DNA of 5,052 bases from Clostridia bacterium (GCA_900768005.1 CAAGBE010000083.1:1-5052); one strand, 5' to 3'. Positions 1-5,052 are shown, numbered from the stretch's first letter. Numbers and translations: made by a program. The notes: generated from the letters alone by a model not told the origin.

Positions 1-504
1 CAGATTGAAGTTACATTTGATATTGATGCCAACGGTATCGTAAATGTAAGCGCAAAAGACCTCGGTACAGGTCAGGAGCAGAAGATTACAATTACTGCTT
101 CTTCCAACCTTTCCGACGAAGATATTGACAAGGCTGTAAAAGAAGCTGAACAGTATGCAGAAGAGGATAAGAAGCGCAAGGAAGCTATCGACATCCGTAA
201 CAATGCAGACCAGCTTGTATACCAGAGTGAAAAGACTCTCGGCGAAATTGGTGACAAGGTAGAGCAGGCTGACAAGGATGCAGTTCAGGCAGAAATCGAC
301 AAGGTTAAGGAAGCCCTCAAGGGTACCGACAACGACCAGATTAAATCTGCAACAGAAGCTCTTCAGCAGAAGTTCTACGAAATCAGCACAAAGCTTTACC
401 AGCAGGCTAATCCTCAGCCTGAGCCCGGTGCAGATGCAGGTACACAGCCCGGCGGAGACGAAAATGTGTATGATGCAGATTTCACAGACACAACAAATAA
501 CTAA
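1..504 (+). CDS. dnaK: Molecular chaperone DnaK (Hsp70), C-terminal part, 5' end outside window
   Basis: This is an open frame from base 1 to a TAA at 502-504, giving 167 residues with no start in the window. It begins in the last strands of the beta substrate-binding domain (IEVTFDIDANGIVNVSAKD, then GTGQEQKITI), a stretch diagnostic of bacterial DnaK. A charged helical lid follows (LSDEDIDKAVKEAEQYAEEDKKRKE onward). The end is a flexible Pro/Gly tail closing in VYDADFTDTTNN, comparable to the DAEFEEV-type tail of other DnaKs. In E. coli DnaK (638 aa) the same motif lies about 167 residues from the end, so the C-terminus looks complete. Hsp70 binds exposed hydrophobic segments of cytosolic proteins in an ATP cycle driven by DnaJ and GrpE. 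The ATPase domain, hrcA and grpE would lie upstream. Identity is near certain; only the truncation by the window edge limits the entry. Confidence 0.97.
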   Translation, partial: QIEVTFDIDANGIVNVSAKDLGTGQEQKITITASSNLSDEDIDKAVKEAEQYAEEDKKRKEAIDIRNNADQLVYQSEKTLGEIGDKVEQADKDAVQAEIDKVKEALKGTDNDQIKSATEALQQKFYEISTKLYQQANPQPEPGADAGTQPGGDENVYDADFTDTTNN

Positions 505-517
505 TTGGCAATAATGC

Positions 518-546
518 AAAGGGACGGTGACTTTCGCCGCCCCTTT
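518..546 (+). promoter_or_regulatory. Intergenic hairpin between dnaK and dnaJ, possible attenuator or mRNA processing/stability element
   Basis: The 61-nt gap between dnaK and dnaJ holds an inverted repeat. AAAGGG (518-523) pairs with CCCTTT (541-546). After one A/C mismatch (524/540), CGGTGA (525-530) pairs with TCGCCG (534-539) with one G-U pair, around a 3-nt loop. The stem has 12 base pairs. The sequence after it (ACATTCTTTG) is only partly T-rich, so a full rho-independent terminator is unlikely. Partial termination, or protection of the dnaK message 3' end, would lower dnaJ and downstream expression relative to dnaK. That role is inferred; the stem itself is seen directly. Confidence 0.55.
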
Positions 547-555
547 ACATTCTTT

Positions 556-561
556 GAGGTG
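556..561 (+). promoter_or_regulatory. dnaJ ribosome-binding site (fixes the start)
   Basis: GAGGTG lies just upstream of the ATG at 566 with about 5 nt of spacing. An earlier in-frame ATG at 527 would add 13 residues (MTFAAPLHSLRCI). That start lies inside the intergenic hairpin, lacks a good Shine-Dalgarno sequence, and the extra residues precede the canonical DnaJ N-terminus (MADKRDYYEVLGV). The 566 start is therefore preferred. Confidence 0.8.
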
Positions 562-565
562 TATT

Positions 566-1702
566 ATGGCAGATAAACGTGACTACTACGAAGTCTTAGG
601 CGTTCAAAAAGGTGCCTCGGACGATGAAATAAAAAAAGCATACAGAAAACTTGCAAAAAAATATCACCCCGACCTTAACAAGGATAATCCCGAGGCGGCT
701 GATAAATTCAAGGAAGCGGCTGAGGCTTATGACGTTTTAAGCGATAGCGAAAAGCGAAGCCGTTATGACCAGTTCGGTCACGCAGGTGTTGACCCCAATG
801 CAGGCTTCGGCGGAGGCGGCTATGGCGGCGGCTTCGGCGGATTTGATATGGGCGATATTTTCGACAGCTTTTTCGGTGGCGGTTTCGGTGGAAGAAGTTC
901 CAGAAGAAACGGTCCCGTACGCGGAAATGATATTCAGCAGGCGATAGAGCTTACCTTTGAGGAGGCTGTTTTCGGCTGTAAGAAGAAAGTAACCATTATC
1001 CGTGGAGAAAGCTGTAACGAGTGTGGCGGCAGCGGTGCAAAAAAAGGCACATCTCCCGTGAAGTGTGCCAGTTGCGGAGGAACAGGACAGATGAGAAGTG
1101 TCCAGAACACTCCCTTTGGTCAGTTCGCAAGTACCACTACCTGTAATCAGTGCGGCGGCAGAGGAACAACTATTTCCGACCCGTGTCCCGTTTGTAACGG
1201 CAGCGGACAGAACAGGACAAAGAGAGAACTGGAGGTTAACATCCCTGCAGGTATCGACCACGGGCAGACGGTATCTCTCCGCGGTCAGGGTGAGGCAGGC
1301 TTACGCGGAGGCGGTCCCGGAGATTTGCTTATAACCGTTTATGTTAAGCCCAGCCCCGTGTTTACCCGTGAGGGAAACAATGTGTACATTGATGTACCTA
1401 TAACCTTTGTTCAGGCGGCTCTTGGCTGTGAAATTGAAATTCCCACAGTTGACGGAAAAATCACGCAGAGAATCCCCGAGGGTACTCAGCACGGAACGAA
1501 ATTCAGACTTAAAGGCAGAGGTATTCCCTCAATCCGCGGTGGGGCAAGAGGGGACCAGTATGTTCGTGTGATTGTGGAAGTGCCCAAGAATCTCTCATCA
1601 AAACAGCGTGACATACTTGAGCAATTTGCCAAGGAAAGCAATGATAAAAACTATAATCAGAGAAAGAAATTCACCGAAAAGCTCAGAGATTACTTTAAGT
1701 GA
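566..1702 (+). CDS. dnaJ: Chaperone protein DnaJ (Hsp40), type I
   Basis: A 378-residue cytosolic co-chaperone that delivers substrates to DnaK and stimulates its ATPase; full-length DnaJ is usually 370-390 residues. The J domain (about residues 5-70) carries the catalytic HPD at 34-36 after the helix KKAYRKLAKKY. A Gly/Phe-rich linker (about 80-110) includes the DIF motif at 97-99. The cysteine-rich zinc domain has four CxxCxGxG repeats: CNECGGSG (150-157), CASCGGTG (167-174), CNQCGGRG (193-200) and CPVCNGSG (207-214). All eight zinc-binding cysteines are present, so two zinc sites should form. The rest (about 218-370) matches the two beta-rich C-terminal peptide-binding domains and dimerisation tail. 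The ATG at 566 is chosen over 527 on ribosome-binding site and family grounds. It follows dnaK by 61 nt and precedes prmA by 14 nt. Expression is probably heat-inducible through HrcA/CIRCE upstream, which is not visible here. Confidence 0.98.
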   Translation: MADKRDYYEVLGVQKGASDDEIKKAYRKLAKKYHPDLNKDNPEAADKFKEAAEAYDVLSDSEKRSRYDQFGHAGVDPNAGFGGGGYGGGFGGFDMGDIFDSFFGGGFGGRSSRRNGPVRGNDIQQAIELTFEEAVFGCKKKVTIIRGESCNECGGSGAKKGTSPVKCASCGGTGQMRSVQNTPFGQFASTTTCNQCGGRGTTISDPCPVCNGSGQNRTKRELEVNIPAGIDHGQTVSLRGQGEAGLRGGGPGDLLITVYVKPSPVFTREGNNVYIDVPITFVQAALGCEIEIPTVDGKITQRIPEGTQHGTKFRLKGRGIPSIRGGARGDQYVRVIVEVPKNLSSKQRDILEQFAKESNDKNYNQRKKFTEKLRDYFK

Positions 1703-1707
1703 GAGGA
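1702..1707 (+). promoter_or_regulatory. prmA ribosome-binding site (fixes the start)
   Basis: AGAGGA sits 9 nt upstream of the ATG at 1717 and begins on the last base of the dnaJ stop codon. An in-frame GTG at 1699, overlapping that stop, would add six residues (MRGKLT). It would place this Shine-Dalgarno sequence inside the coding region, so ATG 1717 is the better start. Confidence 0.75.
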
Positions 1708-1716
1708 AAATTAACT

Positions 1717-2685
1717 ATGGATTGGCTTCAGGTTAGTATATATACAACTCCGGAGGGGATAGAACCCCTTTGCGGACGTCTTTATAATCTCGGCATAACA
1801 GGTGTCGAGATTGTCGACAAGGATGATTTTGAGGATTTCCTTGAAAATAATAAGCAGTATTGGGACTATGTTGACGAGGAACTCCGTGAAAAAATGAACG
1901 GAGAAACCCGTGTCAAAATTTATGTCAGCGACAACGAAACAGGTCATAATCAGCTTTCTGCTGTCCGTGATGACCTTGTTTCTTTCAAGAGCCTTGACGG
2001 GGAAAATGTATTCGGCAGTTTAAGAGTGGAAATCGACACAATGCACGAGGAAGACTGGGAAAACAACTGGAAACAGTATTTTAAGCCCATATATGTTGGT
2101 GACAGACTTGTAATAAAGCCCGAATGGGAAACAATCCCCGACAGCGACGGAAAAATTGTATTCAACATTGACCCTGGTATGACCTTCGGCAGCGGTCAGC
2201 ACGAAACAACACGCCTTTGCGTGGAAACCCTTGACACCACCGTTAAAAAGGGCGACAAGGTACTTGACCTCGGTTGCGGAAGCGGTATTCTTTCAATTAT
2301 TTCGCTGATGCTCGGCGCAGGTGAAGCGAGAGCCGTTGACATTGACCCTAACTGCAAGAAAATTGCATACTCCAATGCGGCACTTAATGGCATCGGGGAG
2401 GATGTGTATACCGTTATTGACGGAAATATCCTTGTTGATGAAGAATTTAAGTCAAACACTGAAAAAAGCGGGCCTTACGACATCGTTGTTGCAAATATCG
2501 TAGCAGATGTTATTATCCCCCTTGCAAGTGATGTAAAGCGTTATCTTAAAGATGGAGGCACATTCATTGCCAGCGGTATTATTGAGATGCGTATTGACGA
2601 AGTAAAGGAAGCTATTGAGAAAAACGGCTTTTCCATTCAGGAAATCAAGAAAGAAAACGACTGGTACTGCATTATTTCGAGGTAA
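1717..2685 (+). CDS. prmA: Ribosomal protein L11 methyltransferase PrmA
   Basis: A 322-residue S-adenosylmethionine-dependent enzyme that methylates amino groups (N-terminal alpha-amine and lysine side chains) of ribosomal protein L11 in the cytosol. The N-terminal part (about 1-100) is the L11-recognition region, starting with the typical WLQVSIYTTPEGIEPL. The PrmA-specific signature FNIDPGMTFGSGQHETT is at 149-165. The class I Rossmann SAM-binding motif VLDLGCGSGIL is at 182-192. The acidic ribose-binding strand end VDID is at 207-210. The post-II/IV motif VVANIVAD is near 257-264, corresponding to the usual NILA. Length is slightly above the roughly 290 residues of E. coli PrmA but normal for Firmicutes. 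The stop codon is 5 nt before rsmE, whose ribosome-binding site lies within the last prmA codons, suggesting translational coupling. The B. subtilis equivalent (yqeT) follows dnaJ in the same way. L11 methylation is dispensable in E. coli; its purpose is unclear. Confidence 0.96.
   Translation: MDWLQVSIYTTPEGIEPLCGRLYNLGITGVEIVDKDDFEDFLENNKQYWDYVDEELREKMNGETRVKIYVSDNETGHNQLSAVRDDLVSFKSLDGENVFGSLRVEIDTMHEEDWENNWKQYFKPIYVGDRLVIKPEWETIPDSDGKIVFNIDPGMTFGSGQHETTRLCVETLDTTVKKGDKVLDLGCGSGILSIISLMLGAGEARAVDIDPNCKKIAYSNAALNGIGEDVYTVIDGNILVDEEFKSNTEKSGPYDIVVANIVADVIIPLASDVKRYLKDGGTFIASGIIEMRIDEVKEAIEKNGFSIQEIKKENDWYCIISR
2679..2683 (+). promoter_or_regulatory. rsmE ribosome-binding site inside the prmA 3' end
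   Basis: GAGGT spans the last two sense codons and the first base of the prmA stop codon. It sits 7 nt before the rsmE ATG at 2691. Ribosomes finishing prmA would pass over this site, so the two genes are likely translationally coupled. Confidence 0.7.
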
Positions 2686-2690
2686 CTGTT

Positions 2691-3419
2691 ATGGCTAATT
2701 TCTACATAGATAAAAACGATATAACTGAAAATTCAGCCATAATTACGGGCGAGGAAGCACAGCATATCAGCCGTGTTCTCCGTATGAAAAAGGGTGATAC
2801 TGTTACCCTTTGCGATGGTGAGGGTTTCTTTTACGAGGCTGTTTTGTCGGATTTTTCAGACAAAACGGTTGTTGCAGACATTCTTTCTAAAAGAGAGGCT
2901 GAAACAGAGCCATCTGTAAAGGTGACAGTTTTTCAGGGTGTGCCGAAAAATCCCAAGCTTGAAACGATAATTCAGAAGCTGACGGAAATTGGTGCGGTAA
3001 GGCTTGTGCCTGTGGACACAAAACGTGCCGTGGCGAAGCTTGACAAGGAAAACAAGGTAGACAGACTCCGTAAAATTGCCCGCGAAGCGGCAAAGCAGAG
3101 TAAACGCGGAATTGTTCCCGAGGTGCTTTCCCCCGTAAGCTTTAGGGAAGCAGTTAAAATGGCGGCTGAGGCGGACCTTGCCTTGATTCCCTACGAAGAA
3201 GAAAGAGAAATGTCCCTCAAAAAAGCTCTTTCGGGAAAATCACCGAAAACTGTTTCCGTGATGATTGGACCTGAGGGCGGTTTTGACAGCGAAGAAATAA
3301 AACTTGCAAAAGATAACGGAATTACAAGTGTAACCTTAGGAAAGCGTATTCTCAGAACAGAAACCGCGCCACTTGCGGTATGTTCGGCAATTCTTTATGA
3401 GCTTGGTGAAATGGAATAA
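2691..3419 (+). CDS. rsmE: 16S rRNA (uracil1498-N3)-methyltransferase RsmE
   Basis: A 242-residue SPOUT-family methyltransferase; the usual length is 240-255. It transfers a methyl group from S-adenosylmethionine to N3 of U1498 (E. coli numbering) in 16S rRNA of the 30S subunit. The N-terminal PUA-like RNA-binding domain contains HISRVLRMKKGD (25-36), the family's H..VLR...GD signature. The central part shows NPKLETIIQKLTEIG (87-101) and REAAKQSKRGIVPEV (131-145), both typical of RsmE. The C-terminal trefoil-knot SAM site shows IGPEGGFDSEE (192-202) and LGKRILRTETAPLAV (216-230). All family landmarks are intact. The start at 2691 is supported by GAGGT overlapping the end of prmA. Neighbouring prmA also modifies the ribosome, and the pair corresponds to B. 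subtilis yqeT-yqeU. Its stop is 15 nt before the next gene. Confidence 0.96.
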   Translation: MANFYIDKNDITENSAIITGEEAQHISRVLRMKKGDTVTLCDGEGFFYEAVLSDFSDKTVVADILSKREAETEPSVKVTVFQGVPKNPKLETIIQKLTEIGAVRLVPVDTKRAVAKLDKENKVDRLRKIAREAAKQSKRGIVPEVLSPVSFREAVKMAAEADLALIPYEEEREMSLKKALSGKSPKTVSVMIGPEGGFDSEEIKLAKDNGITSVTLGKRILRTETAPLAVCSAILYELGEME

Positions 3420-3434
3420 TAAGGAGAGATACAT

Positions 3435-4634
3435 ATGGCAATTTTTAACAGAGCAGACATTATGCTTCCCAAAAACGCAGATTTAACAAAGTGGAGCGTA
3501 GTGGCTTGTGACCAATACACATCACAACCCGAATATTGGGAAAAGGCGCAGGAGCTTGTAGGTGACAGTCCCTCAACCCTTAATCTTGTTTATCCCGAGG
3601 CATTTTTGTCGCAGGGTGACGGCAGAATAGCAAAAATTAATGATACAATGAAAGAGTACTGTGACAAAGGAATTTTTGAAACCTATAAAAATTGCCTTGT
3701 GTATGTTGAAAGAACTCTCTCGGGAGGCAGAGTCAGAAAGGGTATTGTCGGTGCGGTAGACCTTGAAGCGTACGACTTCCACAAAGGTGTAAAATGCCCC
3801 ATCCGTGCTACCGAGGGTACAGTTCTTGAAAGAATCCCTCCCCGTGTTAAAATCCGTGAGAATGCTCCTCTTGAGCTTCCTCACGTAATGCTTCTTGTTG
3901 ACGACAAGGAAAAAACACTTGTCGAAAAGGTGGAGAAGGGCGAAAAGCTCTATGATTTTGAACTTATGGCAGACGGTGGACACCTTGCAGGCTGGATTGT
4001 GGCAAATGATGATGAATTTATGGCATCTCTCGATAAATTCTCCGCAAATGCTCCCGACGGACTTGTTTTTGCAGTGGGTGACGGAAACCATTCCCTTGCT
4101 ACGGCGAAGACCTGCTGGGATAACCTCAAACCCACTCTGTCAAAAGAAGAGCAGGAAACTCATCCTGCACGCTTCTGCCTTGTTGAGATTGAAAATATTC
4201 ACGACGACGTGCTTGAATTTGAGCCTATTCACAGAGTTGTATTCGGCATTGAAAACGAAGACGAATTTGTGTCTTCGCTTATTAAAACGCTTGACTGCAC
4301 CGAGGAAAATAATGGCGGTCAGGAAATCGTGCTTGTAAAGGGTGCGGAGAAGAAAACACTTTATATGAATAACTGTTCAAGCCCCATATCCGTAGGAACA
4401 CTTCAAAAATATCTTGACACCCTTTCATATGAGATTGACTATATCCATGGTGAGGATGTTGTAGAATCCCTTTCTGCAAAGAAAGGTGCAATAGGCTTCT
4501 TTCTTCCCAAGCCACCCAAGGATGGCTTCTTTGAAACCGTTATCAAGGATGGCGCACTTCCCAGAAAGACTTTCTCAATGGGTGAGGCAAATGAGAAGAG
4601 ATTCTACATGGAAGCCAAGAAAATAAAGGCTTGA
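3435..4634 (+). CDS. DUF1015 family protein of unsettled function
   Basis: A 399-residue soluble protein with no signal peptide or membrane segment; the length fits DUF1015 (COG4198), usually about 400-430 residues. The start is well supported by AAGGAG at 3421-3426, 8 nt before the ATG. Features typical of the Firmicutes branch are KWSVVACDQYTSQPEYW (19-35), the stretch ATEGTVLERIPPRVKIR (125-141) followed by LELPHVMLLVDD (146-157), and the glycine/acid motif VGDGNHSLATAK (214-225). The last matches the position where many homologues carry DGHHRY. That kind of motif is reminiscent of ParB/sulfiredoxin-fold phosphotransferases such as the free-serine kinases SerK and SbnI, and in several clostridia DUF1015 genes lie beside serA/serC. 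A role in serine or phosphoserine metabolism is therefore a guess from recall, not shown by this sequence. Here the gene follows rsmE by 15 nt and is probably the last gene of the operon. Confidence 0.85.
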   Translation: MAIFNRADIMLPKNADLTKWSVVACDQYTSQPEYWEKAQELVGDSPSTLNLVYPEAFLSQGDGRIAKINDTMKEYCDKGIFETYKNCLVYVERTLSGGRVRKGIVGAVDLEAYDFHKGVKCPIRATEGTVLERIPPRVKIRENAPLELPHVMLLVDDKEKTLVEKVEKGEKLYDFELMADGGHLAGWIVANDDEFMASLDKFSANAPDGLVFAVGDGNHSLATAKTCWDNLKPTLSKEEQETHPARFCLVEIENIHDDVLEFEPIHRVVFGIENEDEFVSSLIKTLDCTEENNGGQEIVLVKGAEKKTLYMNNCSSPISVGTLQKYLDTLSYEIDYIHGEDVVESLSAKKGAIGFFLPKPPKDGFFETVIKDGALPRKTFSMGEANEKRFYMEAKKIKA

Positions 4635-4652
4635 TTAAATCGCGCAGAACAC

Positions 4653-4684
4653 AAAACGCATAGTAATTAACGTTAAGCGTTTTT
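4653..4684 (+). terminator. Weak terminator-like stem just after the DUF1015 gene
   Basis: AAAACGC (4653-4659) can pair with GCGTTTT (4677-4683) around a 17-nt AT-rich loop, ending in a run of five T (4680-4684). The loop contains the perfect palindrome TTAACGTTAA (4667-4676). It lies 18 nt after the stop codon, the usual place for a terminator. However, the stem is short, the loop is long, and the T-run is used within the stem, so efficiency would be low. The stronger hairpin at 4725-4756 is the more credible operon end. Confidence 0.3.
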
Positions 4685-4724
4685 AATTGAATATATGCAC
4701 ATCAATTCTTTGATTGTATAATGA

Positions 4725-4756
4725 AAGGAGTCTCCGAAGGGACTCCTTGATTTTTT
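4725..4756 (+). terminator. Rho-independent terminator of the operon
   Basis: A 10-bp stem forms between AAGGAGTCTC (4725-4734) and GGGACTCCTT (4739-4748), with one G-U pair and a CGAA tetraloop. It is followed by GA and a run of six T (4751-4756). This is a textbook intrinsic terminator for + strand transcripts, 90 nt after the DUF1015 stop. The opposite strand lacks a T-run after the stem, so it is not bidirectional. It separates the operon from the inverted-repeat element that begins at 4765. Confidence 0.88.
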
Positions 4757-4764
4757 GCGTTTTG

Positions 4765-4810
4765 TTACGAACAAACTTCGCCTCTCGCTGTATACACATA
4801 CAGCTTCGGG
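4765..4810. repeat. Left 46-bp arm of the inverted repeat
   Basis: This is the exact reverse complement of 4980-5025. Within the arm, GCTGTAT (4787-4793) and ATACAGC (4798-4804) form a 7-bp hairpin with a 4-nt ACAC loop. CGAA (4768-4771) and TTCG (4777-4780) form a short second stem. The arm starts 8 nt after the operon terminator's T-run. Confidence 0.95.
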
Positions 4811-4979
4811 CAAGCCCCGTCGGGGTTCAGTTCATGAATTCTGCACTACTTTCTCTTTGTCCTTGCACTCGGAAAGGACTGAATTTGTAGCTTTTCGTTG
4901 CTTGATAGTTGTTGAAAGTGGGGTGATGAAAGAAAGTAGTGCAGAGCGGACAAACCGAGCCACGGCTTGCCGTGGGTTA

Positions 4980-5025
4980 CCCGAAGCTGTATGTGTATAC
5001 AGCGAGAGGCGAAGTTTGTTCGTAA
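4980..5025. repeat. Right 46-bp arm of the inverted repeat
   Basis: This is the exact reverse complement of 4765-4810. It carries the same internal hairpins: GCTGTAT (4986-4992) with ATACAGC (4997-5003), and CGAA (5010-5013) with TTCG (5019-5022). CC and GG flanking the main stem could extend it across a GAA/GAGA internal loop. The arm ends exactly where the adapter begins, so the complementarity may continue further in the genome. Confidence 0.95.
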
Positions 5026-5052
5026 AGATCGGAAGAGCGTCGTGTAGGGAAA
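5026..5052. other. Illumina TruSeq adapter read-through (not genomic)
   Basis: The final 27 bases start with AGATCGGAAGAGC and continue CGTCGTGTAGGGAAA. From recall, they match the sequence seen when an Illumina TruSeq read runs past its insert into the universal adapter. The leading A is the usual A-tailing base, so the genuine insert ends at 5025. This stretch should be removed before analysis or submission. Confidence 0.97.

Larger units (their letters stand above)
4765..5025. repeat. Composite inverted-repeat element with nested hairpins, no coding capacity
   Basis: This 261-nt unit is symmetrical at several levels. The outer arms 4765-4810 and 4980-5025 are 46 bases each and perfectly complementary. 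The inner arms 4840-4854 and 4931-4945 are 15 bases each and also perfect. The linkers between outer and inner arms (4811-4839, 29 nt; 4946-4979, 34 nt) do not match each other. Yet each holds its own stem: CCCC/GGGG at 4815-4825, and CCACGG/CCGTGG at 4960-4975 with a CTTG loop. The centre (4855-4930) contains GTCCTT/AAGGAC (4859-4864 with 4874-4879). No open frame longer than 18 codons that looks real was found. It resembles a non-coding dispersed repeat (MITE- or REP-like) or two divergent copies of a structured RNA motif. I do not recognise a named family. The right boundary is unknown because adapter sequence follows. Confidence 0.75.

Noticed and set aside
278..514. 78-residue + strand frame overlapping the end of dnaK
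   Set aside because: It is out of frame with the clearly conserved DnaK lid and tail, and has no supporting motif.
527..565. Upstream in-frame ATG giving a 391-residue DnaJ
   Set aside because: The extra 13 residues precede the canonical MADKRDYYEVLGV start, lie in the intergenic hairpin, and have no proper ribosome-binding site. GAGGTG before 566 fits better.
737..1261. 174-residue open frame on the - strand opposite dnaJ
   Set aside because: It lies fully opposite the conserved J-linker and zinc domain, its composition (many Ala, Ser, Thr) mirrors the Gly-rich coding strand, and it has no recognisable domain.
3573..4091. 172-residue open frame on the - strand opposite the DUF1015 gene
   Set aside because: It is a shadow of a conserved protein-coding gene, with no clear ribosome-binding site and no family resemblance.
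4687..4722. Possible promoter, TATAAT at 4717-4722 with TTGAAT at 4687-4692
   Set aside because: The spacing is 24 bp, too long for a sigma-A promoter. The transcript would start inside the terminator stem, and the region is AT-rich enough for chance matches.
4834..4890. Short ORF of 18 codons inside the inverted-repeat element
   Set aside because: It has no ribosome-binding site, overlaps the inner repeat arm, and has no recognisable product.
4765..5025. CRISPR array or tRNA/rRNA gene in the 3' region
   Set aside because: The repeats are inverted, not direct and regularly spaced, and there is no tRNA cloverleaf or rRNA signature.
4765..5025. Simple assembler fold-back (hairpin read artefact)
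   Set aside because: A fold-back would give continuous complementarity towards the centre. The linkers differ in sequence and length (29 and 34 nt) while an inner 15-bp arm matches again, so a real element is more likely, though not proven.

Overview
The window reads as the 3' half of a heat-shock/translation operon from a low-to-mid GC Firmicute, most likely a Clostridia member of the Ruminococcus/Oscillospiraceae type. This assignment rests on gene order, clear GAGG/AAGGAG ribosome-binding sites, and the character of the proteins. No rRNA or other strict taxonomic marker is present, so it is an inference. The last 27 bases are not biological: they match an Illumina sequencing adapter, so the window is the end of an assembled short-read contig.

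Layout, all genes on the + strand: the C-terminal 167 residues of DnaK (1-504, cut by the window edge); a 61-nt gap holding a stable hairpin (518-546); dnaJ (566-1702); prmA, ribosomal protein L11 methyltransferase (1717-2685); rsmE, 16S rRNA m3U1498 methyltransferase (2691-3419); and a DUF1015-family protein (3435-4634). Gaps after dnaJ are 14, 5 and 15 nt, so dnaJ-prmA-rsmE-DUF1015 very probably share a transcript. The order dnaK-dnaJ-prmA-rsmE matches the Bacillus subtilis hrcA-grpE-dnaK-dnaJ-yqeT-yqeU-yqeV operon, but the position held there by yqeV (mtaB) is taken here by the DUF1015 gene. HrcA/CIRCE control, usual for this operon, would lie upstream of the window and cannot be seen.

Functionally, DnaK and DnaJ fold nascent and stress-damaged proteins. 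PrmA and RsmE modify the ribosome (L11 and 16S rRNA of the small subunit). The DUF1015 protein has no settled function.

The 3' end (4635-5052) has no credible gene. It holds a weak terminator-like structure, a good rho-independent terminator (4725-4756), and then an unusual inverted-repeat element (4765-5025). The element has two outward 46-bp perfectly complementary arms and an inner 15-bp perfect arm pair. Between them lie linkers that differ in sequence and length, yet each forms its own small hairpin. This looks like a dispersed structured repeat or a structured RNA. Its right edge is set by the adapter, so its true boundary is unknown.
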